DNA from: Petrolisthes cinctipes
Lineage: Eukaryota > Arthropoda > Malacostraca > Decapoda > Porcellanidae
NCBI GenBank assembly: GCA_033782935.1
Contig: JAWQEG010000259.1
Location: forward strand, 2,830,001 to 2,894,000
Reading direction: 5' to 3'
Length of the DNA: 64,000 bases
Part shown: positions 24,511 to 39,389 of the stretch, one piece after another
How the letters are laid out: every line of letters begins with the position of its first letter
Numbering within the stretch: the stretch's first letter is position 1
Program-made: the position numbers and the translations under genes
Notes under the pieces: generated by a model
Seen by the model: only the letters and a program-made list of their open reading frames with translations
Database searches by the model: none
What the model was told of the DNA's origin: nothing

Positions 24511-27500
24511 AAATTCGATATTTTGGGGTCCCAGAAGCGAACTGTTCATGCCTACTCCGTGTTAGAGAATTTTCAAAATACAGGCTCAAAATATATTGAA
24601 AATCTATCTTTTAGGTGCCCTAAAGTCGTTACGTAAATGCATCTTCTGTACCCATTTATATCCCAAATTTAACCTCAAAACACCCGAAAATTCGATATTT
24701 TTGAGTCCCAGAATCGATCTATACATACCTACTCAGTGCTAGAATTTTTTCAAAATATAGGCTCAAAACATGCTAAAATACGATATTTAAAGTGTCCAAA
24801 GTCTATCGATATGTGCATGCATCATCTGTACCCGTTTATATCTCAAATTCAGGCTCAAAACACCCGAAAATTCGATATTTTGGGGTCCCAGAAGTGATCT
24901 GTACATGCCTACTTATTGCTAGAATATTTTCAAAATATAGGCCCAAAACATGCTAAAAATCGATATTTTAGGTGCCCAAAGTCGATATCTCAAATTCAGG
25001 CTCAAAGCACCCTAAAATTCGAATATTTTGGGGTCCCAGAAGCGAACTGTACATGCCTACTCCGTTTTAGAGTATTTTCAAAATACAGGCCCAAAACATA
25101 CTGAAAATCGATCTTTTAGGTGCCCAAAAATCGATATGTGCATGCATCTTCTGTACACGTTTGTATCTCAAATTCAGGCTCCAAACACCCGAAAATTCGA
25201 TATTTTGGGGTCCCAGAAGCGATCTGTACATGACTACACAGATGCAGGCTCAAAACATGCTAAAAATCGATATTTTAGGTAATCAAATTGAACATGTGTA
25301 TTCATCTTCTGCACTCGTTTATATCTCAAATTCAACCTCAAAACACCCGAAAATTCGGTATTTTTGGGTCCTACAAGCGATCTGTACATCCCTACTTCTA
25401 GTTAGAATGTTTTCAAGATACAGACCCAAAACATGCTCAAAATCGATATTTTAGGTGCCCAAAAGTCGATAAGTGCATGCATCTTCTGTACCCGTTTATA
25501 TCTCAAATTCAGGCTCAAAACACCCGAAAATTCGATATTTTGGGGTCCCAGAAGCGAACTGTACATGCCTACTCCGTGTTAGAGTATTTTCAAAATACAG
25601 GCCCAAAACATACTGAAAATCGATCTTTTAGGAGCCCAAAAGTCGATATGTGCATGCATCTTCTGTACCCGTTTATATCTCAAATTCAGGCTCAAAACAC
25701 CTGAAAATTCGATATTTTTGGGTCCCAGAAGCGATCTGTACATGCCTACTCAGTGCAAGAATATTTTCAAAATATAGGCCCAAAACATGCTAAAAATCGA
25801 TATTTCAGGTGCCCAAAGTCGATATCTCAAATTCAGGCCAAAAACACCCCAAAATTCGATATTTTGGGGTCCCAGAAGCGATCTGTACATGCCTACTCCG
25901 TGTTAGAGTATCTTCAATATACAGGCCCAAAACATACTGAAAATCGATCTTTTAGGTGCCCAAAAGTCGATATGTGGATGCATCTTCTGTACCCGTTTAT
26001 ATCTCAAATTCAGGCTCCAAACACCCGAAAATTTAATATTTTGGGGTCCCAGAAGCGATCTGTACATGCCTACTCAGATGCAGGCCCAAAACATGCTGAA
26101 AATCGATATTTTAGGTGCCCAAAGTCAACATGTGTATGCATCTTCTGCACTCGTTTATATCTCAAATTCAACCTCAAAACACCCGAAAATTTGATAATTT
26201 TTGTCCCAGAAGCGATCTGTACATGTCTAGTCAGTGCTAGAATGTTTTCAAAATATTGGCTCAAAACATGCTAAAAATCGATAATTTAAGTGTCCAAAGT
26301 CGATATGTGCATGCATCTTCTGTACCCGTTTATATCTCAAATTCAGGCTCAAAACACCCGAAAATTCGATATTTTTGGGTCCCAGAAGCGATCTGTACAT
26401 GCCTACTCCTAGTTAGAGTATTTTCAAAATACAGGCCCAAAACATGCTGAAAATCGATATTTTAGGTGCCCAAAGTCAATATGTGCATGAATCTTCTGTA
26501 CCCGTTTATATCTCAAATTCAGGCTCAAAACACCCGAAAATTCGATATTTTGGGGTCCAAGGAGCGATCTGTACATGCCTACTCAGTGCTAGAATATTTT
26601 CAAAATATATGCCCAAAACATGCTAAAAATCGATATTTTAGGTGCCCAAAGTCGATATCTCAAATTCAGGCCGAAAACACCCAAAAATTCGATATTTTGG
26701 GGTCCCAGAAGCGATCTGTACATGCCTACTCCGTGTTAGAGTATTTTCAATATACAGGCCAAAAACATACTGAAAATCGATCATTTAGGTGCCCAAAGTC
26801 GATATGTGGATGCATCTTTTGTACCCGTTTATATCTCAAATTTAGGCTTAAAACACCCGAAAATTCGATATTTTGGGGTCCCAGAAGCGATCTGTACTTG
26901 CTTCCTCCGTGTTAGAGTATTTTCAAAATACAGGCCCAAAACAAGCTGAAAATCGATATTTTAGGTGACCAATGTCAACATGTGTATGCATCTTCTGCAC
27001 CCGTTTATATCTCAAATTCAACCTCAAAACACCCGAAAATTTAATAATTTTGGGTCCCAGAAGCGATCTGTACATGTCTAGTCAGTGCTAGAATGTTTTC
27101 AAAATATAGGCTCAAAACATGCTAAAAATCTATATTTTAAGTGTCCAAAGTCGATATGTGCATGCATCTTCAGTACCCGTTTATATCTCAAATTCAGGCT
27201 CAAAACACCCGAAAATTCGGTATTTTTGGGTCCCAGAAGCGATCTGTACATCCCTACTCCTAGTTAGAATGTTTTCAAAATACAGACCCAAAACATGCTC
27301 AAAATCGATATTTTAGGTGCCCAAAAGTCGATATGTGCATGCATCTTCTGTACCGGTTTATATCTCAAATTCAGGCTCAAAACACCCGAAAATTCGATAT
27401 TTTTGGGTCCCAAAAGCGATCTGTACATGCCTACTCAGTGCTAGAATATTTTCAAAATATAGGCCCAAAACATGCTAAAAATCGATATTTTAGGTGCCCA

Positions 27501-30500
27501 AAGTCGATATCTCAAATTCAGGCCAAAAGCACCCAAAAATTCGATATTTTGGGGTCCCAGAAGCGATCTGTACATGCCTACTCCGTGTTAGAGTATTTTC
27601 AATATACAGGCCCAAAACATACTGAAAATCGATCTTTTAGGTGCCCAAAAGTTGATATGTGGATGCATCTTCTGTACCCGTTTATATCTCAAATTCAGGC
27701 TCAAAATACCCGAAAGTTCGATATTTTGGGGTCCCAGAAGCGATCTGTACTTGCTTACTCCGTGTTAGAGTATTTTCAAAATACAGGCCCAAAACAAGCT
27801 GAAAATCGATCTTTTAGGTGACCAAAGTCAACATTTGTATGCATCTTCTGCACCCTTTTATATTCCAAATTCATCCTCAAAACACCAGAAAATTTGATAT
27901 TTTTGGGTCCCAGAAGCGATCTGTACATGCCTACTCAGTGCTAGAATAATTTCAAAATATAGGCCCAAAACAAGCTAAAAATCGATATTTTAGGTCCCCA
28001 AAGTCGATATCTAAAATTCAGGCCCAAAACACCCGAAAATTCGATATTTTGGGGTCCCAGAAGCGAACTGTACATGCCTACTCAGTGTTAGAGTATTTTC
28101 AAAATACAGGCTCAAAACATACTGAAAATCGATCATTTAGGTGCCCAAAAGTCTATATGTAAATGCATCTTCTGTACCCGTTTATATACCAAATATAACC
28201 TCAAAACACCCGAAAATTCGATATTTTGGGGTCCCAGAAGCGATCTGTACATGCCTACTCAGTGCTAGAATATTTTCAAAATATAGGCCCAAAACATGCT
28301 AAAAATCGATATTTTAGGTGCCCAAAGTCGATATCTCAAATTCAGGTACAAAACACCCAAAAACTCGATATTTTGGGGTCCCAGAAGCGATCTGTACATG
28401 CCTACTCAGTGGTAGAATGTTTTCAAAATACAGGGCCAAAACATGCTGAAAATCGATATTTTAAGTGTCCAAAGTCGATATGTGCATGCATCTTCTGTAC
28501 CCGTTTATATCTCAAATTCAGGCTCAAAACACCCGAAAATTCGGTATTTTTGGGTCCCAGAAGCGATCTGTACATCCCTACTCCTAGTTAGAATGTTTTC
28601 AAGATACAGACCCAAAACATGCTCACAGTCGATATTTTAGGTGCCCAAAAGTCGATATGTGCATGCATCTTCTGTACCTGTTTATATCTCAAATTCAGGC
28701 TCAAAACACCCGAAAATTTGATATTTTTGGGTCCCAGAAGCGATCTGTACATGGCTACTCAGTGCTAGAATATTTTCAAAATATAGGCCCAAAACTTGCT
28801 AAAAATCGATATTTTAGGTCACCAAAGTCGATATCTAAAATTCAGGCCCAAAACACCCGAAAATTCGATATTTTGGGGTCCCAGAAGCGAACTGTACATG
28901 CCTACTCAGTGTTAGAGTATTTTCAAAATACAGGCTCAAAACATACTGAAAATCGATCTTTTAGGTGCCCAAAAGTCGATATGTAAATGCATGTTCTGTA
29001 CCCGTTTATATCCCAAATATAACCTCAAAACACCCGAAAATTCGATATTTTTGGGTCCCAGAAGCAAACTGTACATGCCTACTCAGTGCTAGAATTTTTT
29101 CAAAATATAGGCTCAAAACATGCTAATAATCTATATTTTAAGTGTCCAAAGTCGATATGTGCATGCATCTTCTGTACCCGTTTATATCTCAAATTCAGGC
29201 TCAAAACTCCCGAAAATTCGGCATTTTTGGGTCCTAGAAGCGATCTGTACATCTTTACTCTTAGTTAGAATGTTTTCAAGATACAGACCCAAAACATGCT
29301 CAAAATCGATATTTTAGGTGCCCAAAAGTCGATATGTGCATGCATCTTCTGTACCCGTTCATATCTCAAATTCAGGCTCCAAACACCAAAAAAATTCGAT
29401 ATTTTGGTGTCCCAGAAGCGATCTGTACATGCCTACTCAGATGCAGGCCCAAAACATGCTCAAAATCTATATTTTAGGTGCCCAAAAGTCGATATGTGCA
29501 TGCATCTTCTGTACCCGTTTATATCTCAAATTCAGGCTCAAAACACCCGAAAATTCGATATTTTTGGGTCCCAGAAGCGATCTGTACATGCCTACTTAGT
29601 GCTAGAATATTTTCAAAATATAGGCCCAAAACATGCTAAAAATCGATATTTTAGGTGCACAAAGACGATATTTCAAATTCAGGCCTAAAACACCCGAAAA
29701 TTCGATATTTTGGGGTCCCAGAAGCGAATTGTACATGCCTACTCCGTGTTAGAGTATTTGCAAAATACAGGCCCAAAACATACTGAAAATCGATCTTTTA
29801 GGTGCCCAAAAGTCGATATGTGCATGCATCTTCTGTACCCGTTTATATCTCAAATTCAGGCTCCAAACACCCGAAAATTCGATATTTTGGGGTCCCAGAA
29901 GCGATCTGTACATGCCTACTCAGATGCAGGCCCAAAACATGCTGAAAATCGATATTTTAGGTGCCCAAAGTCAACATGTGTATGCATCTTTTGCACTCGT
30001 TTATATCTCAAATTCAACCTCAAAACACCCGAAAATTTGATAATTTTGGGTCCCTGAAGCGATCTGTACATGTCTAGTCAGTGCTAGAATGTTTTCAAAA
30101 TATAGGCAAAAAACATGCTAAAAATCGATATTTTAAGTGTCCAAAGTCGATATGTGCATGCATCTTCTGTACCCGTTTATATCTCAAATTCAGGCTCAAA
30201 ACACCCGAAAATGCTATATTTTTGGGTCCCAGAAGCGATCTGTACATGCCTACTCCTAGTTAGAGTATTTTCATAATACCGGCCCAAAACATGCTGAAAA
30301 TCGATATTTTAGGTGCCCAAAGTCAATATGGGCATGCATCTTCTGTACCCGTTTATATCTCAAATTCAGGTCCAAAACACCCAAAAACTCGATATTTTGG
30401 GGTCCCAGAAGCGATCTGTACATGCCTAGTCAGTGCTAGAATGTTTTCAAAATATAGGCCCAAAACGTGATGAAAATCGATATTTTAAGTGTCCAAAGTC

Positions 30501-33500
30501 GATATGTTAATGCATCTTCTGTACCCGTTTATATCTCAAATTCAGGCTCAAAACACCCGAAAATTCGATATTATTGGGTCCCAGAAGCGATCTGTACATC
30601 CCTACTCCTAGTTAGAATGTTTTCAAGATACAGACCCAAAACATGCTCAAAATCGATATTTTAGGTGCCCAAAAGTCGATATGTGCATGCATCATCTGTA
30701 CCCGTTTATATTTCAAATTCAGGCTCAAAACACCCGAAAATTCGATATTTTTGGGTCCCAGAAGCGATCTGTACTCAGTGTTAGAATATTTTCAAAATAT
30801 AGGCCCAAAACATGCTAAAAATCGATATTTTAGGTGCCCAAAGTCGATATCTCAGATTCAGGTTACAAACACCCAAAAATTCGATATTTTGGGGTCCCAG
30901 AAGAGATCTGTACATGCCTACTCCGTGTTAGAGTATTTTCAATATACAGGCCCAAAACATACTGAAAATCGATCTTTTAGGTGCACAAAAGTCGATATGT
31001 GGATGCATCTTCTGTACCCGTTTATATCTCAAATTCAGGCTCAAAACACCCGAAAATTCGATATTTTGGGGTCCCAGAAGCGATCTGTACATGCCTACTC
31101 AGTGCTAGAATATTTTCAAAATATAGGCCCAAAACATGCTAAAAATCGATATTTTAGGTGCCCAAAGTCGATATCTCAAATTCAAGCCCAAAACACCCTA
31201 AAATTCGATATTTTGGAGTACCAGAAGCGAACTGTACATGTCTACTCCGTGTTAGAGTATTTTCAAAATACAGGCCCAAAACATACTGCAAATCGATCTT
31301 TTAGGTGCTCAAAAGTCGATATGTGCATGCATCTTCTGTACCCGTTTATATCTCAAATTCAGGCTCAAAACTCCCGAAAATTCGGCATTTTTGGGTCCTA
31401 GAAGCGATCTGTACATCTTTACTCCTAGTTAGAATGTTTTCAAGATACAGACCCAAAACATGCTCAAAATCGATATTTTAGGTGCCCAAAAGTCGATATG
31501 TGCATGCATCTTCTGTACCCGTTTATATCTCAAATTCGGGCTCCAAACACCCGAAAATTCGATATTTTGGTGTCCCAGAAGCGATCTGTACATGCCTACT
31601 CAGATGCAGGCCCAAAACATGCTCAAAATCGATATTTTAGGTGCCCAAAAGTCGATATGTGCATGCATCTTCTGTACCCGTTTATATCTCAAATTCAGGC
31701 TCAAAACACCCGAAAATTCGATATTTCTGGGTCCCAGAAGCGATCTGTACATGCCTACTCAGTGCTAGAATTTTTTCAAAATATAGGTTCAAAACATGCT
31801 AAAAATCGATTTTTAAAATGTCCAAAGTCGATATGTGCATGCATCGTCTGTACCCGTTTATATCTCAAATTCAGGCTCAAAACACCCGAAAATTCGATAT
31901 TTTGGGGTCCCAGAAGTGATCTGTACATGCCTACTTAGTGCTAGAATATTTTCAAAATATAGGCCCAAAACATGCTAAAAATCGATATTTTAGGTCCCCA
32001 AAGTCGATATCTCAAATTCAGGCCCAAAACACCCGAAAACTCGATATTTTGGGGTCCCAGAAGCGAACTGTACATGCCTACTCCGTGTTAGAGTATTTTC
32101 AAAATACAGGCTCAAATCATACTGAAAATCGATCTTTTAGGTGTCCAAAAGTCGATATGTGGATGCATCTTCTGTACCCGTTTATATCTCATATTCAGGC
32201 TCAAAACACCCGAAAATTCGATATTTTGGGGACCCAGAAGCGATCTGTACATGCCTACTCAGTGCTAGAATATTTTCAAAATATAGGTCCAAAACATGCT
32301 AAAAATCGATATTTTAGGTGACCAAAGTCAACATGTGTATGCTTCTTCTGCACCCGTTTATATCTCAAATTCAGGCTCAAAACACCCGAAAATTCGATAT
32401 TTTGGGGTCCCAGAAGTAATCTGTACATGCCTAGTTAGTGCTAGAATATTTTCAAAATATAGGCCCAAAACATGCTAAAAATCGATATTTTAGGTCCCCA
32501 AAGTCGATATCTCAAATTCAGGCCCAAAACCCCCGAAAATTCGATATTTTGGGGTCCCAGAAGCGAACTGTACATGGCTACTCCGTGTTAGAGTATTTTC
32601 AAAATACAGGCTCAAAACATACTGAAAATCGATCTTTTAGGTGCCTAAAAGTCGATATGTAAATGCATCTTCTGTACCCGTTTATATCCGAAATTTAACC
32701 TCAAAACCCCCGAAAATTCGATATTTTTGTGTCCCAGAAGCGATCTGAACATGCCTACTCAGTGTTAGAATTTTTTCAATATATAGGCTCAAAACATGCT
32801 AAAAATCGATATTTTAAGTGTCCAAAGTCGATATGTGCATGCATCTTCTGTACCCGTTTATATCTCAAATTCAGGCTCAAAACACCCAAAAATTCGATAT
32901 TTTTGGGTCCCAGAAGCGATCTGTACATGCCTACTCCTAGTTAGAGTATTTTCAAAATACAGGCCCAAAACATGCTGAAAATCGATATTTTAAGTGCCCA
33001 ATGTCAATATGTGCATGCATCTTCTGTACCCGTTTATATCTCAAATTCAGGCTCAAAACACCCGAAAATTCGGTATTTTTGGGTCCTAGAAGCGATCTGT
33101 ACATCCCTACTCCTAGTTAGACTGTTTTCAAGATGCAGACCCAAAACATGCTCAAAATCTATATATTAGGTGCCCAAAAGTCGATATGTGCATGCATCTT
33201 CTGTACCCGTTTATATCTAAAATTCAGGCTCAAAACACCCGAAAATTCGATATTTTGGGGTCCCAGAAGCGATCTGTACATGCCTACTCAGTGCTAGAAT
33301 ATTTTCAAAATATAGGCCCAAAACATGCTAAAAATCGATATTTTAGGTGCCCAAAGTCGATATTTCAAATTCAGGCTCAAACCACCCGAAAATTCGATAT
33401 TTTGGGGTCCCAGAAGCGAACTGTACATGCCTACTCCGTGTTAGAGTATTTTCAAAATACAGGCCCAAAACATACTCAAAATCGATCTTTTTGGTGCCCA

Positions 33501-34741
33501 AAAGTCGATATGTGCATGCATCTTCTGTACCCGTTTTTATTTAAAATTCAGGCTCCAAACACCCGATAATTCGATATTTTGGGGTCCCAGAAGCGATCTG
33601 TACATGCCTACTCAGATGCAGGCCCAAAACATGCTGAAAATCGATATTTTAGGTTCCCAAAGTCAACATGTGTATGCATCTTCTGCACTCGTTTATATCT
33701 CAAATTCAATCTCAAAACACCCGAAAATTTGATAATTTTGGGGTCCCAGAAGCGATCTGTACATGCCTACTCAGTGCTAGAATGTTCTCAAAATACAAGC
33801 CCAAAACATGCTGAAAATCGATATTTTAAGTGTCCAAAGTCGATATGTGCATGCATCTTCTGTACCCGTTTATATCTCAAATTCAGGCTCAAAACACCCG
33901 AAAATTCGGTATTTTTGGATCCCAAAAGCGATCTTTACTTGCTTACTCCGTGTTAGAGTATTTTCAAAATACAGGACCAAAACAAGCTGAAAATCGATAT
34001 TTTAGGTGACCAAAGTCAACATGTATATGCATCTTCTTCACCCGTTTATATCCCAAATTTAACCTCAAAACACCAGAAAATTCGATATTTTTGGGTTCCA
34101 GAAGCGATCTGTACATGCCTACTCAGTGCTAGAATTTTTTCAAAAAATAGGCTCAAAACATGCTAAAAATCGATATTTTAAGTGTCCAAAGTCGATATGT
34201 GCATGCATCATCTGTACCCGTTTATATCTCAAATTCAGGCTCAAAACACCTGAAAATTCGATATTTTGGGGTCCCAGAAGTGATCTGTACAAGCCTACTT
34301 AGTGCTAGAATATTTTCAAAATATAGGCCCAAAACATGCTAAAAATCGATATTTTAGGTCCCTAAAGTCGATATCTCAAATTCAGGCCCAAAACACCCGA
34401 AAACTCGATATTTTGGGGTCCCAGAAGCGAACTGTACATGCCTACTCCGTGTTAGAGTATTTTCAAAATACAGGCTCAAATCATACTGAAAATCGATCTT
34501 TTAGGTGTCCAAAAGTCGATATGTGGATGCATCTTCTGTACCCGTTTATATCTCAAATTCAGGCTCAAAACACCCGAAAATTCGATATTTTGGGGTCCCA
34601 GAAGCGATCTGTACTTGCTTACTCCGTGTTAGAGTATTTTCAAAATACAGGCCAAAAACAAGCTGAAAATCGATATTTTAGGTAACCAAAGTCAACATGT
34701 ATATGCATCTTCTTCACCCGTTTATATCCCAAATTTAACCT

Positions 34742-36594
34742 CAAAACACCCGAAAATTCGATATTTTTGGGTTCCAGAAGCGATCTGTACATGCCTACTC
34801 AGTGCTAGAATTTTTTCAAAATATAGGCTCAAAACATGCTAAAAATCGATATTTTAAGTGTCCAAAGTCGATATGTTCATGCATCATCTGTACCCGTTTA
34901 TATCTCAAATTCAGGCTCAAAACACCCGAAAATTCGATATTTTGGGGTCGCAGAAGTGATCTGTACATGCCTACTCCTAGTTAGAATATTTTCAAAATAT
35001 AGGCCCAAAACATGCTAAAAATCGATATTTTAGGTCCCCAAAGTCGATATCTCAAATTCAGGCCCATAACACCAGAAAATTCGATATTTTGGGGTCCCAG
35101 AAGCGAACTGTACATGCCGACTCCGTGTTAGAGTATTTTCAAAATACAGGCTCAAATCATACTGAAAATCGATCTTTTAGCTGCCCAAAAGTCGATATGT
35201 GGATGCATCTTCTGTACCCGTTTATATCTCAAATTCAGGCTCAAAACACCCGAAAATTCGATATTTTGGGGGTCCCAGAAGCGATCTGTACTTGCTTACT
35301 CCGTGTTAGAGTATTTTCAAAATACAGGCCCAAAACAAGCTGAAAATCGATATTTTAGGTGACCAAAGTCAACATGTGTATGCATCTTCTGCACCCGTTT
35401 ATATCCCAAATTCAACCTCAAAACACCCGAAAATTTGATATTTTTGGGTTCCAGAAGCGATCTGTACATGCCTACTCAGTGCTAGAATTTTTTCAAAATA
35501 TAGGCTCAAAACATGCTAAAAATCGATATTTTAAGTGTCCAAAGTCGATATGTGTATGTATCATCTGTACCCGTTTATATCTCATATTCAGGCTCAAAAC
35601 ACCCGAAAATTCGATATTTTGGGGTCCCACAAGTGATCTGTACATGCCTACTTAGTGCTAGAATATTTTTAAAATATAGGCATAAAACATGCTAAAAATC
35701 GATATTTTAGGTCCCCAAAGTCGATATCTCAAATTCAGGCCCAAAACACCCGAAAACCCGATATTTTGGGGTCCCAGAAGCAAACTGTACATGCCTACTC
35801 CGTGTTAGAGTATTTTCAAAATACAGGCTCAAATCATACTGAAAATCGATCTTTTAGGTGCCCAAAAGACGATATGCGGCTGCATCTTCTGTACCCGTTT
35901 ATATCTCAAATTCAGGCTCAAAACACCCGAAAATTCGATTTTTTGGGGTCCCAGAAGCGATCTGTACTTGCTTAATCCGTGTTAGAGTATTTTCAAAATA
36001 CAGGCCCAAAACAAGCTGAAAATCGATATTTTAGGTGACCAAAGTCAACATGTGTATGCATCTTCTGCACCCGTTTATATCCCAAATTCAACCTCAAAAC
36101 ACCCTAAAATTTGATATTTTTGGGTCCCAGAAGCGATCTCTACATGCCTACTCAGTGCTAGAAATTTTTTAAAATACAGGCCCAAAACATGCTAAAAATC
36201 GATATTTTAAGTGTCCAAAGTCGATACGTGCATGCATCTTCTGTACCCGTTTATATCTCAAATTCAGGCTCAAAACATCCGAAAATTCGATATTTTGGGG
36301 TCCCAGAAGCGATCTGTACATGCCTACTCAGTGCTAGAATATTTTCAAAATATAGGCCCAAAACATGCTAAAAATCGATATTTTAGGTGCCCAAAGTCGA
36401 TATCTCAAATTCAGGCCAAAAACACCCAAAAATTCGATATTTTGGGGTCCCAGAAGCGATCTGTACATGCCTACTCCGTGTTAGAGTATTTTCAATATAC
36501 AGGCCCATAACATACTGAAAATCGATCTTTTAGGTGCCAAAATGTCGATATGTGGATGCATCTTCTGTACCCGTTTATATCTCAAATTCAAGCT
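34742..36594 (+). repeat. 1,853-bp higher-order unit, copy 1
   Basis: The unit recurs 1,853 bp later with the same rare variants: GGGTCGCAGAAGTG (about 34,947 and 36,800), GATCTTTTAGCTGCCC (about 35,171 and 37,024), TTTGGGGGTCCC (about 35,267 and 37,120), GTGTATGTATCATC (about 35,552 and 37,405) and CGAAAACCCGATATT (about 35,750 and 37,603). I noticed only about five or six base differences over the whole length, for example ACCAGAAAATT versus ACCCGAAAATT and ATGCGGCTGC versus ATGTGGATGC. Edges fall in the shared CTCAAAACACCCGAAAATTC segment. Confidence 0.9.
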
Positions 36595-38447
36595 CAAAAC
36601 ACCCGAAAATTCGATATTTTTGGGTTCCAGAAGCGATCTGTACATGCCTACTCAGTGCTAGAATTTTTTCAAAATATAGGCTCAAAACATGCTAAAAATC
36701 GATATTTTAAGTGTCCAAAGTCGATATGTTCATGCATCATCTGTACCCGTTTATATCTCAAATTCAGGCTCAAAACACCCGAAAATTCGATATTTTGGGG
36801 TCGCAGAAGTGATCTGTACATGCCTACTCCTAGTTAGAATATTTTCAAAATATAGGCCCAAAACATGCTAAAAATCGATATTTTAGGTCCCCAAAGTCGA
36901 TATCTCAAATTCAGGCCCATAACACCCGAAAATTCGATATTTTGGGGTCCCAGAAGCGAACTGTACATGCCGACTCCGTGTTAGAGTATTTTCAAAATAC
37001 AGGCTCAAATCATACTGAAAATCGATCTTTTAGCTGCCCAAAAGTCGATATGTGGATGCATCTTCTGTACCCGTTTATATCTCAAATTCAGGCTCAAAAC
37101 ACCCGAAAATTCGATATTTTGGGGGTCCCAGAAGCGATCTGTACTTGCTTACTCCGTGTTAGAGTATTTTCAAAATACAGGCCCAAAACAAGCTGAAAAT
37201 CGATATTTTAGGTGACCAAAGTCAACATGTGTATGCATCTTCTGCACCCGTTTATATCCCAAATTCAACCTCAAAACACCCGAAAATTTGATATTTTTGG
37301 TTTCCAGAAGCGATCTGTACATGCCTACTCAGTGCTAGAATTTTTTCAAAATATAGGCTCAAAACATGCTAAAAATCGATATTTTAAGTGTCCAAAGTCG
37401 ATATGTGTATGTATCATCTGTACCCGTTTATATCTCATATTCAGGCTCAAAACACCCGAAAATTCGATATTTTGGGGTCCCACAAGTGATCTGTACATGC
37501 CTACTTAGTGCTAGAATATTTTTAAAATATAGGCATAAAACATGCTAAAAATCGATATTTTAGGTCCCCAAAGTCGATATCTCAAATTCAGGCCCAAAAC
37601 ACCCGAAAACCCGATATTTTGGGGTCCCAGAAGCAAACTGTACATGCCTACTCCGTGTTAGAGTATTTTCAAAATACAGGCTCAAATCATACTGAAAATC
37701 GATCTTTTAGGTGCCCAAAAGACGATATGTGGATGCATCTTCTGTACCCGTTTATATCTCAAATTCAGGCTCAAAACACCCGAAAATTCGATTTTTTGGG
37801 GTCCCAGAAGCGATCTGTACTTGCTTACTCCGTGTTAGAGTATTTTCAAAATACAGGCCCAAAACAAGCTGAAAATCGATATTTTAGGTGACCAAAGTCA
37901 ACATGTGTATGCATCTTCTGCACCCGTTTATATCCCAAATTCAACCTCAAAACACCCTAAAATTTGATATTTTTGGGTCCCAGAAGCGATCTCTACATGC
38001 CTACTCAGTGCTAGAAATTTTTTAAAATACAGGCCCAAAACATGCTAAAAATCGATATTTTAAGTGTCCAAAGTCGATACGTGCATGCATCTTCTGTACC
38101 CGTTTATATCTCAAATTCAGGCTCAAAACATCCGAAAATTCTATATTTTGGGGTCCCAGAAGCGATCTGTACATGCCTACTCAGTGCTAGAATATTTTCA
38201 AAATATAGGCCCAAAACATGCTAAAAATCGATATTTTAGGTGCCCAAAGTCGATATCTCAAATTCAGGCCAAAAACACCCAAAAATTCGATATTTTGGGG
38301 TCCCAGAAGCGATCTGTACATGCCTACTCCGTGTTAGAGTATTTTCAATATACAGGCCCATAACATACTGAAAATCGATCTTTTAGGTGCCAAAATGTCG
38401 ATATGTGGATGCATCTTCTGTACCCGTTTATATCTCAAATTCAAGCT
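36595..38447 (+). repeat. 1,853-bp higher-order unit, copy 2
   Basis: Directly adjacent to copy 1 and nearly identical to it. Beyond 38,447 the sequence reads GATATTTTGGGG followed by a TACTTGCTTACTCC monomer, where copy 2 begins with GATATTTTTGGGTTCC. The duplication therefore ends here. Confidence 0.9.
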
Positions 38448-39389
38448 CAAAACACCCGAAAATTCGATATTTTGGGGTCCCAGAAGCGATATGTACTTGC
38501 TTACTCCGTGTTAGAGTATTTTCAAAATACAGGCCCAAAACAAGCTGAAAATCGATATTTTAGGTGACCAAAGTCAACATGTGTATGCATCTTCTGCACC
38601 CGTTTATATCCCAAATTCAACCTCAAAACACCCAAAAATTCGATATTTTTGGGTCCCATAAGCGATCTGTACATGCCTACTCAGTGCTAGAATTTTTTCA
38701 AAATATAGGCTCAAAACATGCTAAAAATCGATATTTTAGGTCCCCAAAGTCGATATCTCAAATTCCGGCTCAAAACACCCGAAAATTCGATATTTTGAGG
38801 TCCCAGAAGCGAACTGTACATGCCTACTCCGTGTTAGAGTATTTTCAAAATACAGGCTCAAAACATACTGAAAATCGATCTTCTAGGCGCCCAAAAGTCG
38901 ATATGTAAATGCATCTTATGTACCCGTTTATATCCCAAATTTAACCTCAAAACACCCGAAAATTCGATATTTTTGGGTCCCAGAAGCGATCTGTACATGC
39001 CTACTCCGTGCTAGAATTTTTTCAAATTATAAGCTCAAAACATGCTACATATCGATATTTTAAGTGTCCTAAGTCGATATGTGCATGCATCATCTGTACC
39101 CGTTTATATCTCAAATTCAGGCTCAAAACACCCGAAAATTCGATATTTTGGGGTCCCAGAAGTGATCTGTACATGCCTACTTAGTGCTAGAATATTTTCA
39201 AAATATAGGCCCAAAACATGCTAAAAATCGATATTTTAGGTGCCCAAAGTATATATCTCAAATTCAGGCCCAAAACACCTTAAAATTCGATATTTTGGGG
39301 TCCCAGAAGCGAACTGTACATGCCTACTCCGTGTTAGAGTATTTTCAAAATACAGGCCCAAAACATACTGAAAATCGATCTTTTAGGTG

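Noticed and set aside
30643..31401. Open frame of about 252 codons (and others of 100-230 codons, for example 21,518-22,126, 40,096-40,683 and 57,980-58,663)
   Set aside because: The translation is the satellite unit read in rotating frames. The same peptide blocks occur in all frames across the array, deletions not divisible by three are frequent, and no domain or start context is visible.
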